From an uncultured Gammaproteobacteria bacterium (GTDB lineage: Bacteria > Pseudomonadota > Gammaproteobacteria > Coxiellales > Coxiellaceae), in NCBI GenBank assembly GCA_903870185.1, contig CAIQCE010000047.1:1-9251 (forward strand): a stretch of 9,251 nt of DNA, in the 5' to 3' direction. The translations under genes and the position numbers were made by a program. Positions 1 to 6,496 of the stretch are shown here, one piece after another. Position 1 is the stretch's first letter, and each line of letters starts with the position of its first letter. The notes under the pieces are model-generated. The model ran no database searches. It worked only from the letters and a program-made list of their open reading frames with translations, and was not told the origin of the DNA.

Positions 1-2
1 AT

Positions 3-1367
3 CTCAAAGGCGATTATGGGCAGCCCGTCACCGCACTCGCAGTGGACGTTGCTCCGATTGCGATTCAAAATCCAGAGGAGGCTGATGAAAGTTCTCAAAA
101 CAAAATCGATCAACTCTTACAATCTCATAATTTGGCTTGGATCTTAATGGCATTCTTAGGCTTTGGAATCTTAATTGCTTTCACACCTTGCATATTGCCG
201 ATGATGCCTATTTTATCGAGCATTATTTTGGGACAAAAATCCCCGAGTTTTCGCCGCTCATTTACGCTCTCACTTTCTTATGTACTAGGGATGGCATTTT
301 GCTATGCGATGATTGGTTTGATCTTTGGTTTTATCGGCAGCAATATTCAAGCGGCATTACAACAACCTGCTGTGATTATTATATTCAGTTCTATTTTCCT
401 CGCGATGGCGTTATCGCTATTAGGTCTTTATGAATTTCAATTACCTGCACGTTTGCAAAATCGATTACATCATTTAAGCAATCGCCAGCACAAAGGCACT
501 TATGGGAGCGTCGCGATGATGGGCGCACTTTCCACTTTGGTCGTCTCACCCTGCGTCACTCCTCCTTTAGTAGGCGTGATCAGTTATGTTAGTCACAATG
601 GTAGCGCATTCTTGGGCGCGAGCGCACTTTTCATGATGGGACTTGGAATGGGCTTCCCATTATTAATTATCGGTGGGACAGGTGGGAAATTTTTACCGAA
701 GGCAGGCCCCTGGATGAATCGAATCAAACATCTCTTGGGTGTTTTAATGGTGGGTGTCGCGATCAGCATGTTGTCGCGAATATTAATGCCTTCTATTAGT
801 TTAATACTGTGGGCATTGCTGGGCGTTTTTTCAGCGGTGTTATTAGGTGCCTTTAATTCTACTCGAAACTTGCGATCGAAAATAAATAAGTTAATCGGTA
901 TCGCGTGTTTTATTTATTCCATCGCGTTATTGATTAGCCTGACTCAAGGAAACACGGATCCTCTGAAACCTTTAGCATTTAATAAAACATCGACAACTCA
1001 ATCCACTGAACTTTATTTTACACCCGTAAAATCGCTAGACGATTTGAAACGCGAGCTTCATCGAGCAACCCAGCACCATCAACTCGTGTTAGTGGATTTT
1101 TATGCGGACTGGTGTGCCTCTTGCAAAGAAATGGATCGATTCACTTTTAGTCATCCTGAAGTTCAAAAAGCCTTAGAATCCTGGACCGTGCTTCGTGTTG
1201 ATGTCACGGCGAATAATGAGGATGATAAAGCATTGGAAAAAGAATATGGGGTCGTTGCACCACCGACTGTTTTATTTTTTAATGCGGAAGGTAAGTGGCA
1301 ATCTGAATCGACTTTAGTGGGTGAGGTGCCCGCCAAAGAACTATTAAAACCTTTAGGGAATTTATAG
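3..1367 (+). CDS. dsbD: Thiol:disulfide interchange protein DsbD, 5'-truncated by the window edge
   Basis: DsbD carries electrons from cytoplasmic thioredoxin across the inner membrane to periplasmic thiol proteins such as DsbC and the cytochrome c maturation pathway. The reading frame is open from base 3, so the N-terminal periplasmic domain and true start lie upstream; the GTG at 42 is an internal valine. The membrane domain follows, with about eight hydrophobic segments. It carries both redox cysteines in their family contexts: FTPCILPMMP (Cys codon 189-191) and VVSPCVTPPLVG (Cys codon 552-554). The C-terminal thioredoxin-like domain has YADWCASCKEM (Cys codons 1113-1115 and 1122-1124) and a cis-proline region VVAPPTVLFF. 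All four cysteines expected of the beta and gamma domains are present, so the visible part looks functional. It ends in TAG at 1365-1367. The family assignment is secure; only the missing N-terminus is unknown. Confidence 0.96.
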   Translation, partial: LKGDYGQPVTALAVDVAPIAIQNPEEADESSQNKIDQLLQSHNLAWILMAFLGFGILIAFTPCILPMMPILSSIILGQKSPSFRRSFTLSLSYVLGMAFCYAMIGLIFGFIGSNIQAALQQPAVIIIFSSIFLAMALSLLGLYEFQLPARLQNRLHHLSNRQHKGTYGSVAMMGALSTLVVSPCVTPPLVGVISYVSHNGSAFLGASALFMMGLGMGFPLLIIGGTGGKFLPKAGPWMNRIKHLLGVLMVGVAISMLSRILMPSISLILWALLGVFSAVLLGAFNSTRNLRSKINKLIGIACFIYSIALLISLTQGNTDPLKPLAFNKTSTTQSTELYFTPVKSLDDLKRELHRATQHHQLVLVDFYADWCASCKEMDRFTFSHPEVQKALESWTVLRVDVTANNEDDKALEKEYGVVAPPTVLFFNAEGKWQSESTLVGEVPAKELLKPLGNL

Positions 1368-1380
1368 AATGTAAAAAAGA

Positions 1381-1410
1381 ATGGATCCCGCGGACAAGCC
1401 GCGGGACGAC
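1381..1410 (-). repeat. Palindromic repeat element, copy A
   Basis: The minus strand reads GTCGTCC, a hairpin arm, CTTGT, the matching arm, then GGATCCAT. The stem is a perfect 8 bp (1386-1393 with 1399-1406) around a 5-base loop. On the minus strand it is followed by a T-rich tract towards 1370; on the plus strand there is no T-run, so it is not an evident terminator for dsbD. The same consensus recurs in opposite orientation at 1556-1585. Elements of this look are scattered between genes in several intracellular bacteria, and their chance translations resemble VPRLVRGIH. It is a dispersed intergenic repeat rather than coding. Confidence 0.85.
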
Positions 1411-1462
1411 GGGGCGGGGAAATACCACAAAAAAACCTTGGCCCGCGCTGCGCTTAGCACGT

Positions 1463-1567
1463 AACCCGCTGTCCTCTGAGACATAAGCCGTCGTCCCCTG
1501 GGACATAAGCCGCCGTCCTCTGGGACATAAGCCGTCGCCCCCTGGGACATAAGCCGTCGTCCTCTGG
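1463..1567 (+). repeat. Tandem array of a 22-bp unit, about 4.8 copies
   Basis: Units start at 1463, 1485, 1507, 1529 and 1551, exactly 22 bases apart. The consensus is about AAGCCGTCGTCCYCTGGGACAT. The first unit is the most diverged (AACCCGCTGTCC...). The last unit keeps 17 bases and then runs into palindromic copy B. Each unit contains a small inverted repeat of the GTCCC..GGGAC type. There are no unique spacers between units. As 22 is not a multiple of three, a coding function is unlikely, and the minus-strand open frames here are repeat artefacts. Confidence 0.93.
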
Positions 1568-1585
1568 CTTGACCAGAGGATCCAG
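1556..1585 (+). repeat. Palindromic repeat element, copy B, possible dsbD terminator
   Basis: The plus strand reads GTCGTCC, then a perfect 8-bp stem (1560-1567 with 1573-1580) around the loop CTTGA, then GGATCCAG. It has the same architecture as copy A, but three adjacent stem bases differ and the partner arm has changed to match. A run of five T follows at 1589-1593 after an 8-base gap, so it could act as a weak terminator for dsbD transcription. It lies about 60 bases before queH, whose ribosome binding site is outside the element. Confidence 0.82.
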
Positions 1586-1646
1586 TGATTTTTGGGACCA
1601 ACCCCTACAACATAAATTTATCAAAACCCATCTGACAGGATTTAAA

Positions 1647-2285
1647 ATGGAACGAAGCACTCAATTATCTTTACCAGAAGGCAAAATGCGATTACTGCTT
1701 CACTCTTGTTGCGCCCCCTGCTCGGGAGAAGTGATGGAAGCTTTGTTAGCGGCTAATATTAATTATTCCATATTTTTTTATAATCCGAATATTCACCCTA
1801 AAAAAGAATATGAAATTCGAAAAGAAGAAAATATTCGTTTTGCTGAAAAAAATAATATTCCTTTCATCGACGCCGATTATGATATGGACAATTGGTTTGC
1901 ACGTGCTAAAGGTATGGAGAATGAACCTGAACGAGGCATTCGCTGCACCATGTGTTTTGATATGCGCTTTGAGCGAACCGCTTTATATGCACATGAACAT
2001 GGTTTCGATATCATCTGCAGCGCACTCGGGATCTCTCGCTGGAAAAACATGGATCAAATTAATGACTCAGGTTTACGAGCTGCCGCTAAATACCCAGATC
2101 TTGATTATTGGACCTACAACTGGCGAAAAGATGGCGGCTCTCAACGCATGATTGAGATCTCAAAGCGTGAACAATTTTATCAACAAGAATACTGTGGCTG
2201 TGTCTACTCACTCCGCGACACCAACCGCTGGCGCCTCAAAAATGGCCGAGACCGAATCAAAATTGGCGTCCAATACTATGAATAA
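1647..2285 (+). CDS. queH: Epoxyqueuosine reductase QueH (DUF208 family)
   Basis: QueH reduces epoxyqueuosine to queuosine in the wobble position of tRNAs with GUN anticodons, and is a non-homologous alternative to the cobalamin-dependent QueG. The 212-residue protein has the family's cysteine pattern: HSCCAPC (Cys21, 22, 25), CTMC (Cys100, 103) and CGC (Cys183, 185), which fit iron-sulfur and metal binding. [14 protein letters not shown], near residue 127, is typical of the family. I chose ATG at 1647 because CAGGA at 1636-1640 lies six bases upstream. The longer frame would begin at a TTG (1569) inside the palindromic repeat. ATG at 1686 is a possible shorter start that still keeps all cysteines. 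The gene stands alone between two repeat features. Confidence 0.92.
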   Translation: MERSTQLSLPEGKMRLLLHSCCAPCSGEVMEALLAANINYSIFFYNPNIHPKKEYEIRKEENIRFAEKNNIPFIDADYDMDNWFARAKGMENEPERGIRCTMCFDMRFERTALYAHEHGFDIICSALGISRWKNMDQINDSGLRAAAKYPDLDYWTYNWRKDGGSQRMIEISKREQFYQQEYCGCVYSLRDTNRWRLKNGRDRIKIGVQYYE

Positions 2286-2297
2286 TAAAAAAATAAC

Positions 2298-2343
2298 GGT
2301 ACCAGTTATGTACCGGGTACGTACCCGGTACATAACTGGTACC
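2298..2343. repeat. Perfect 46-bp palindrome with six GTAC sites
   Basis: Bases 2298-2320 are the exact reverse complement of 2321-2343, with no central loop and no mismatch. It starts and ends with GGTACC and contains GTAC six times (at 2299, 2310, 2317, 2321, 2328 and 2339). It begins 12 bases after the queH stop. No T-run follows on the plus strand. On the minus strand the hairpin would be followed by GTTATTTTTTTATT, a terminator-like tail in the direction where no gene is seen. It could be a terminator, a dimeric protein-binding site or a mobile palindromic element. Confidence 0.96.
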
Positions 2344-2365
2344 CTGTTTGATGCACATAGCTGGG

Positions 2366-2394
2366 TGGAAGACTCATTTTTTTTAGTCTAGAAT
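2366..2394 (+). promoter_or_regulatory. Candidate sigma70-type promoter for the outer-membrane protein gene
   Basis: TAGAAT at 2389-2394 matches TATAAT in five of six positions. A poor -35 candidate, TGGAAG, sits at 2366-2371 with a 17-base spacer containing a run of eight T. The -10 is reasonable and the -35 weak. Position between the palindrome and the gene supports independent transcription. Confidence 0.4.
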
Positions 2395-2429
2395 GTCAGC
2401 TGTTTTTCAACTGCCAAGGAATTGCCATC

Positions 2430-3101
2430 ATGATCACTCGACGAATTCTGCCTTTACTCGCTTTGTTCACTCTAAGTGGTTCTGCCATCGCAGCAGATAG
2501 CGGCGATCATGGGCTTTATCTCTCAGCTGAAGGAGGATATTCACGATTCTTTAATCCCAATCACCCCATGAATACTTCGGGCTCCCATAAAGTGAATAGC
2601 TTTGAAGCTTGGGGTGCTAATTTGGGCTATGCCTTTCCACTGGATTCGATAGCCGCCGTAATGCTTGAGCTTGACTATGACCACAATGGAAGAAACCAAT
2701 ATACAGGCAGTGGTGGAGCAGGCGACCAAGGGACCCTCAATATCAACTCTAGTGATGTAGCTCTGTTAGGTGCATTTAATTCTGTCTGGGATAATGGCTT
2801 TAATATGTTCGTTAAGGCAGGTCCTGCTTATGTGAAGCAAAAAGCGAATTTAACGAGCAGTGCTTATATTAATGGCACTCAAATCAGTGCTTTTAATAAC
2901 GATCACTATTCCATACAGGGTAAATTTGTAGCCGGCGTTGGCTATAAATTAACCCAAATGCTGAATAGTTATTTATCTGTCAGCTATACCAGCGGTAGTA
3001 GCCGACATGCCTGGAGTCAAACATCTAACCCAGGACCATCCACTATCAATCAAACAGTGGGGGTTTTCGCTGTCAAAGTGGGTTTAAGTTTGGGTTTTTA
3101 A
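2430..3101 (+). CDS. Outer-membrane beta-barrel protein with signal peptide
   Basis: This 223-residue protein has a clear Sec signal peptide: MITRR, a hydrophobic core LPLLALFTL, then a likely cut after Ala21 (AIA|AD). The mature part of about 202 residues shows alternating polar and aromatic stretches (GLYLSAEGGYSRF, AWGANLGYAF, MFVKAGPAYVKQ, FVAGVGYKL, YLSVSYTSGS). It ends VFAVKVGLSLGF with a C-terminal phenylalanine, the usual outer-membrane assembly signal. Size fits an eight-stranded barrel of the OmpA/OmpX-like OMP_b-brl type. AAGGA at 2416-2420 lies nine bases before the ATG. No peptidoglycan-binding domain is present. The precise role (porin, adhesin or structural) cannot be read from the sequence. 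Confidence 0.85.
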   Translation: MITRRILPLLALFTLSGSAIAADSGDHGLYLSAEGGYSRFFNPNHPMNTSGSHKVNSFEAWGANLGYAFPLDSIAAVMLELDYDHNGRNQYTGSGGAGDQGTLNINSSDVALLGAFNSVWDNGFNMFVKAGPAYVKQKANLTSSAYINGTQISAFNNDHYSIQGKFVAGVGYKLTQMLNSYLSVSYTSGSSRHAWSQTSNPGPSTINQTVGVFAVKVGLSLGF

Positions 3102-3197
3102 TTGCAACTAGACCCATATTTGAGCAAAATTTCTTCGATACTACCTATATCTTCGTCGAACTAGACAAGATCTGTCCTCTCAGGCAGAATACCGCTC

Positions 3198-3650
3198 ATG
3201 TCAAAAATACTACTACTCAACGGGCCAAATATTAATCTATTAGGCACTCGGCAACCTGAAATCTATGGAGCTCAATCCTTAGAGCAGCTGATAGCAGATC
3301 TTAAGCATCAGGCCACCCTTAAAGGGCATGAGCTAGATCATCTGCAAACCAATGCTGAACATCTCCTGATTGAAGCGGTACAAAATGCCCCGATAGCCGG
3401 CTGCCAGTTTTTAATTATCAATCCAGGTGCTTATGGACACACCAGCATCGCACTTCGAGATGCTGTTTTAGCTGTCAAATTACCGATGATCGAAGTGCAT
3501 CTATCTAATATTTACGCCCGAGAAAGTTTTCGTCATTGCTCTTATCTCACCGATATCAGCATTGGCAATATTCAAGGCTTCGGAGGTCTCGGCTATAAGC
3601 TGGCCCTTGAAGCTGCCGATCATTTTTTAAGTCAAACCAATAGGAGCTAA
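3198..3650 (+). CDS. aroQ: Type II 3-dehydroquinate dehydratase
   Basis: AroQ converts 3-dehydroquinate to 3-dehydroshikimate in the cytoplasm, the third step of the shikimate pathway to aromatic amino acids. At 150 residues it has the family's normal length. Conserved features are in order: [20 protein letters not shown] with loop Arg18 and catalytic Tyr23, LQTNAEH near 50, the substrate-binding [10 protein letters not shown] with Asn75 and His81, EVHLSN with catalytic His101, and RESFRH with Arg112. The start is fixed by the conserved N-terminus; only a weak CAGG at 3181-3184 precedes it. The 96-base gap from the previous gene holds no promoter I trust. It heads the tight aroQ-accB-accC-prmA cluster, a common gammaproteobacterial order. 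Confidence 0.96.
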   Translation: MSKILLLNGPNINLLGTRQPEIYGAQSLEQLIADLKHQATLKGHELDHLQTNAEHLLIEAVQNAPIAGCQFLIINPGAYGHTSIALRDAVLAVKLPMIEVHLSNIYARESFRHCSYLTDISIGNIQGFGGLGYKLALEAADHFLSQTNRS

Positions 3651-3657
3651 GTCCATA

Positions 3658-4134
3658 ATGGATATCCGTAAAATCAGAAAACTCATAGAGCTTATCAACG
3701 AAACTGGAATTGGAGAAATCGAAGTTAAAGATGGAGACAATAACTCCGTCCGCTTAAGCCGATTCGGTCAAGGCACAATGGCAGCCATACAGGCCCCTGT
3801 TTACATGCCTTCTCATCCACAGCCAGCTGCACTAAGCCCAACCCATCCTTCAGCTCCTGCGCCTGAAGCCAAAAAATTGCCGGTTGATGATGGATATACC
3901 CTCAAATCACCGATGGTTGGAACGGTTTACTTGGCTCCCAAACCGGGTGCAAAACCTTTTGTACAAGTCGGTCAACAAGTCGCTGTCGGTGATGTACTTT
4001 GTATGATCGAGGCGATGAAAATGTTTAACCAAATCGAAGCCGATAAAGCAGGTGTAATCAGCGCGCGTCTGATTGAGAATGAACAGCCGGTTGAGTTTGA
4101 TCAGCCCTTATTTATCATCGAAACCAACGGGTAA
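3658..4134 (+). CDS. accB: Biotin carboxyl carrier protein of acetyl-CoA carboxylase
   Basis: AccB carries the biotin that AccC carboxylates, in the first committed step of fatty acid synthesis. The N-terminal part ([23 protein letters not shown]) is the usual AccB helix region. A Pro/Ala-rich linker follows at about residues 43-72. The biotinyl domain spans about 80-157, with the attachment motif EAMKM and the biotinylated lysine at 121. Length (158) is normal. The ribosome binding site AGGAG at 3642-3646 sits in the last codons of aroQ, so the two are probably translated from one message. The gap to accC is five bases. Confidence 0.97.
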   Translation: MDIRKIRKLIELINETGIGEIEVKDGDNNSVRLSRFGQGTMAAIQAPVYMPSHPQPAALSPTHPSAPAPEAKKLPVDDGYTLKSPMVGTVYLAPKPGAKPFVQVGQQVAVGDVLCMIEAMKMFNQIEADKAGVISARLIENEQPVEFDQPLFIIETNG

Positions 4135-4139
4135 CCGAT

Positions 4140-5489
4140 ATGTTTAAAAAAGTATTAATCGCCAATCGCGGCGAGATCGCATTACGCGTATTAAGAGCCT
4201 GCAAAGAATTAGGTATTCAAACAGTGGCTGTTTACTCAGCGGCAGATCGAGACTTAATGCATGTTCGCTTAGCGGATGAAGCTGTTTGCATCGGCCCTGC
4301 TAATAGTGCTAACAGTTATCTCAACATCCCTGCCGTTATCAGCGCTGCTGAAATCAGCCAGGCGGATGCTATTCACCCTGGTTATGGATTTTTAGCTGAG
4401 AATGCTGACTTTGCCGAACGAGTTGAACAGAGTGGATTCACTTTTATCGGCCCTCGTTATGACACCATCCAGCTCATGGGTAATAAAGTCTCTGCCATTA
4501 AGGCCATGCGGGCTGCTGGCATCCCTTGCATTCCAGGATCCAACGGCGCGCTCTCTGATGATGAAGAAACAAATCTTAATCTAGCTCGAAAAATTGGTTA
4601 TCCGATTATCATCAAAGCCTCTGGTGGCGGTGGTGGACGAGGCATGCGAGTCGTTCGATCGGAAGAAGAATTACTTAACTCTATCGCTATGACCAAAACT
4701 GAAGCGGCAGCGGCTTTTGGAAACGATGAAGTTTACATGGAAAAATTTTTAGAAAATCCTCGCCATATTGAAGTTCAAGTTTTAGCAGATGGCCAAGGTC
4801 ATGCGGTTCATTGCGGAGAACGTGATTGCTCCATGCAACGACGCCATCAAAAAGTTTTGGAAGAGGCGCCTGCTCCAGGAATCACTTCTGAACAGCGTCA
4901 ACGAATCGGCTCCGTCTGTGCGAAAGCTTGCATCGAAATTAATTACAGAGGGGTCGGCACATTCGAATTCCTTTATGAAAATGGAGAATTTTATTTCATC
5001 GAAATGAATACTCGGATTCAAGTCGAACATCCTGTCACTGAATTAATTACAGGAATCGATTTGATCAAGGAACAAATTCGAGTAGCAGCCGGTGTCCCAC
5101 TCACTATTCAACAGAGTGACGTACATTTCAAAGGACATGCTTTGGAGTGTCGAATCAATGCGGAAGATCCGAATAATTTTATGCCATGTCCCGGCACCAT
5201 CACTCACTTTCATCCTCCTGGTGGGCCAGGCGTCAGAGTAGATTCTCATTTGTATAGCGGTTATAAAGTACCACCACATTATGATTCTCTGATCGCCAAA
5301 ATAATCACCTATGGAGAAACTCGAGAAATCGCGTTGAAGAAAATGCAAATCGCTTTGCATGAAACGGTGATCGAAGGCATCAAAACGAATATCCCTCTTC
5401 ATGAAAAATTATTGCAAGATGAACTCTTCAAGAAAGGGGCTCAAAATATTCACTACTTAGAAAAGAAATTGAAGAGTGAACAAGCCTAA
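4140..5489 (+). CDS. accC: Biotin carboxylase subunit of acetyl-CoA carboxylase
   Basis: AccC uses ATP and bicarbonate to carboxylate biotin on AccB. The 449 residues equal the E. coli length. Visible in order are: the N-terminal biotin carboxylase domain ([12 protein letters not shown]), the ATP-grasp glycine-rich loop around [11 protein letters not shown] with Lys159, His209, [11 protein letters not shown] with Lys238, and the metal and catalytic residues Glu276, Glu288, Asn290, Arg292 and Glu296 in [11 protein letters not shown]. The C-terminal domain contains [11 protein letters not shown]. All key residues are present. The start follows the accB stop by five bases without a strong ribosome binding site, suggesting translational coupling. 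Its 3' end overlaps prmA by 14 bases. Confidence 0.98.
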   Translation: MFKKVLIANRGEIALRVLRACKELGIQTVAVYSAADRDLMHVRLADEAVCIGPANSANSYLNIPAVISAAEISQADAIHPGYGFLAENADFAERVEQSGFTFIGPRYDTIQLMGNKVSAIKAMRAAGIPCIPGSNGALSDDEETNLNLARKIGYPIIIKASGGGGGRGMRVVRSEEELLNSIAMTKTEAAAAFGNDEVYMEKFLENPRHIEVQVLADGQGHAVHCGERDCSMQRRHQKVLEEAPAPGITSEQRQRIGSVCAKACIEINYRGVGTFEFLYENGEFYFIEMNTRIQVEHPVTELITGIDLIKEQIRVAAGVPLTIQQSDVHFKGHALECRINAEDPNNFMPCPGTITHFHPPGGPGVRVDSHLYSGYKVPPHYDSLIAKIITYGETREIALKKMQIALHETVIEGIKTNIPLHEKLLQDELFKKGAQNIHYLEKKLKSEQA

Positions 5490-6381
5490 TCACTGGATCA
5501 AAATTTCCATCAAAAGCTCCGCTGATCAAGCGGAGTTTCTCACTGATCTATTAGAATCTTTAGATGCTCTATCCGTTAGTCTAGTGGATGGCGGTGAAGA
5601 AGAATTATTTCAATTACTCCCCGACCAAAGTCCTTTGTGGCAAGAAACTCGAATTGAAGCGCTTTATCCAGGCACTCAAGATCCAGGGCTTATTATTGAT
5701 GAACTGAAATGGCTTTCAGGATTTGCCGATTTTGAATACAAAGTTGAAATAGTCGAAGAAGAAGATTGGGTCAGGCTTACTCAATCTTATTTTCAACCGA
5801 TACATTTTGAAAATCGATTATCGATTTATCCTAGTTGGCTGGAATCTAATCAACATTCTCTCGCTGAAGTTCGCATCGATCCTGGACTAGCATTTGGCAC
5901 AGGGACTCACCCCACCACTCGATTATGTTTAGATTATTTAGCCTTTCACCCACCCATTAATCAGACTGTTATCGATTATGGCTGTGGCTCTGGGATCCTG
6001 GCTTTGGCGGCTGCAGCTTTAGGTGCTCAAAGTGTTTGGGCAACAGATCTCGACCCTCAGGCCTTAGAATCCACTCGTAACAATGCTGCACTCAACCCTG
6101 ACTTAACAGATACATTATCGATCAGCCTTCCTCATGAACTGCCTGAATTAAAAGTCGATTTATTAATCGCCAATATTCTAGCAAACCCCCTATTAGAATT
6201 AGCACCTATCTTAATCGCATTACTCAAACCTTCAGGCACCCTCCTATTGTCGGGGTTAATGGAACATGAAGTCTCCAAACTATTAGAATGTTATCAACCT
6301 CAATTCCAGCAATTTGAAATTAAAACAGAAGATGGCTGGGCTCGAATTGCCTTTCAACGTAAAAATACCAGGTGCATATAG
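5476..6381 (+). CDS. prmA: Ribosomal protein L11 methyltransferase
   Basis: PrmA methylates lysines and the N-terminal amino group of ribosomal protein L11 using S-adenosylmethionine. The 301-residue protein has the N-terminal L11-recognition domain (about 1-110). The family signature [21 protein letters not shown] is at about 135-155. The SAM-binding loop [15 protein letters not shown] is at about 165-180, an acidic strand end TDLDPQA follows near 190, and [14 protein letters not shown] is near 231-244. The start is GTG at 5476, inside the end of accC; no later start would keep the conserved WIKI beta strand. Translation is probably coupled to accC. The last codons overlap a small inverted repeat. 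Confidence 0.96.
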   Translation: MNKPNHWIKISIKSSADQAEFLTDLLESLDALSVSLVDGGEEELFQLLPDQSPLWQETRIEALYPGTQDPGLIIDELKWLSGFADFEYKVEIVEEEDWVRLTQSYFQPIHFENRLSIYPSWLESNQHSLAEVRIDPGLAFGTGTHPTTRLCLDYLAFHPPINQTVIDYGCGSGILALAAAALGAQSVWATDLDPQALESTRNNAALNPDLTDTLSISLPHELPELKVDLLIANILANPLLELAPILIALLKPSGTLLLSGLMEHEVSKLLECYQPQFQQFEIKTEDGWARIAFQRKNTRCI

Positions 6382-6395
6382 TAGTTTCCTGGTAT
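6365..6395 (+). terminator. Weak hairpin at the end of prmA
   Basis: ATACCAGG at 6365-6372 pairs with CCTGGTAT at 6388-6395, an 8-bp stem with a 15-base loop. The prmA stop codon lies inside the loop. An AT-rich stretch follows but there is no clean T-run, so termination would be inefficient or of another kind. Confidence 0.35.
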
Positions 6396-6428
6396 AGAAT
6401 TATTTTATTCAAGCAATTCCATAACCTT

Positions 6429-6448
6429 TTTAATAATTCCTTAATATT
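6429..6448 (+). promoter_or_regulatory. PmrA-box-like direct repeat upstream of the 833-residue protein gene
   Basis: TTTAAT (6429-6434), five bases, then CTTAAT (6440-6445) matches YTTAAK-N5-YTTAAK without mismatch. In the longer Legionella/Coxiella form (cTTAATatT, two bases, cTTAATatT) it reads TTTAATAAT-TC-CTTAATATT. A possible -10, TATTGT (four of six), is at 6459-6464. The box is 49 bases before the ATG. Recognition by PmrA is inferred from the pattern alone, and the surroundings are AT-rich, so chance similarity is possible. Confidence 0.5.
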
Positions 6449-6462
6449 GCATGTTCAATATT
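6443..6462. repeat. Short inverted repeat in the leader
   Basis: AATATTG (6443-6449) and CAATATT (6456-6462) form perfect 7-base arms around a 6-base spacer. It overlaps the second half of the PmrA-like box and the candidate -10, so it could be an operator. It could also reflect AT-richness. Confidence 0.5.
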
Positions 6463-6496
6463 GTAGCTAAATATGTTTAAAAAATAGGTGACAATC

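Noticed and set aside
1463..1572. CRISPR-like array
   Set aside because: The 22-bp units are directly adjacent with no unique spacers, and no cas-like gene is near.
1569..1646. N-terminal extension of QueH starting at TTG
   Set aside because: It would translate the palindromic repeat; the ATG at 1647 has a well-placed CAGGA and fits the family N-terminus better.
1279..1660. Several minus-strand open frames encoding repetitive peptides (VPRLVRGIH, RRLMSQ)
   Set aside because: They arise from the palindromic and 22-bp repeats, overlap each other in different frames, and one runs into the dsbD 3' end.
3106..3166. Repeated AACTAGAC (3106-3113 and 3159-3166) and weak promoter elements before aroQ
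   Set aside because: Eight bases repeated once is weak, and TTGAGC at 3120 has no -10 at proper spacing; I could not support a promoter here.
5043..5402. Minus-strand 119-residue frame within accC
   Set aside because: It lies fully inside a highly conserved gene and shows no recognisable protein features.
6488..6496. GTG start three codons upstream for the 833-residue protein
   Set aside because: This GTG is part of the AGGTGA ribosome binding site for the ATG at 6497.
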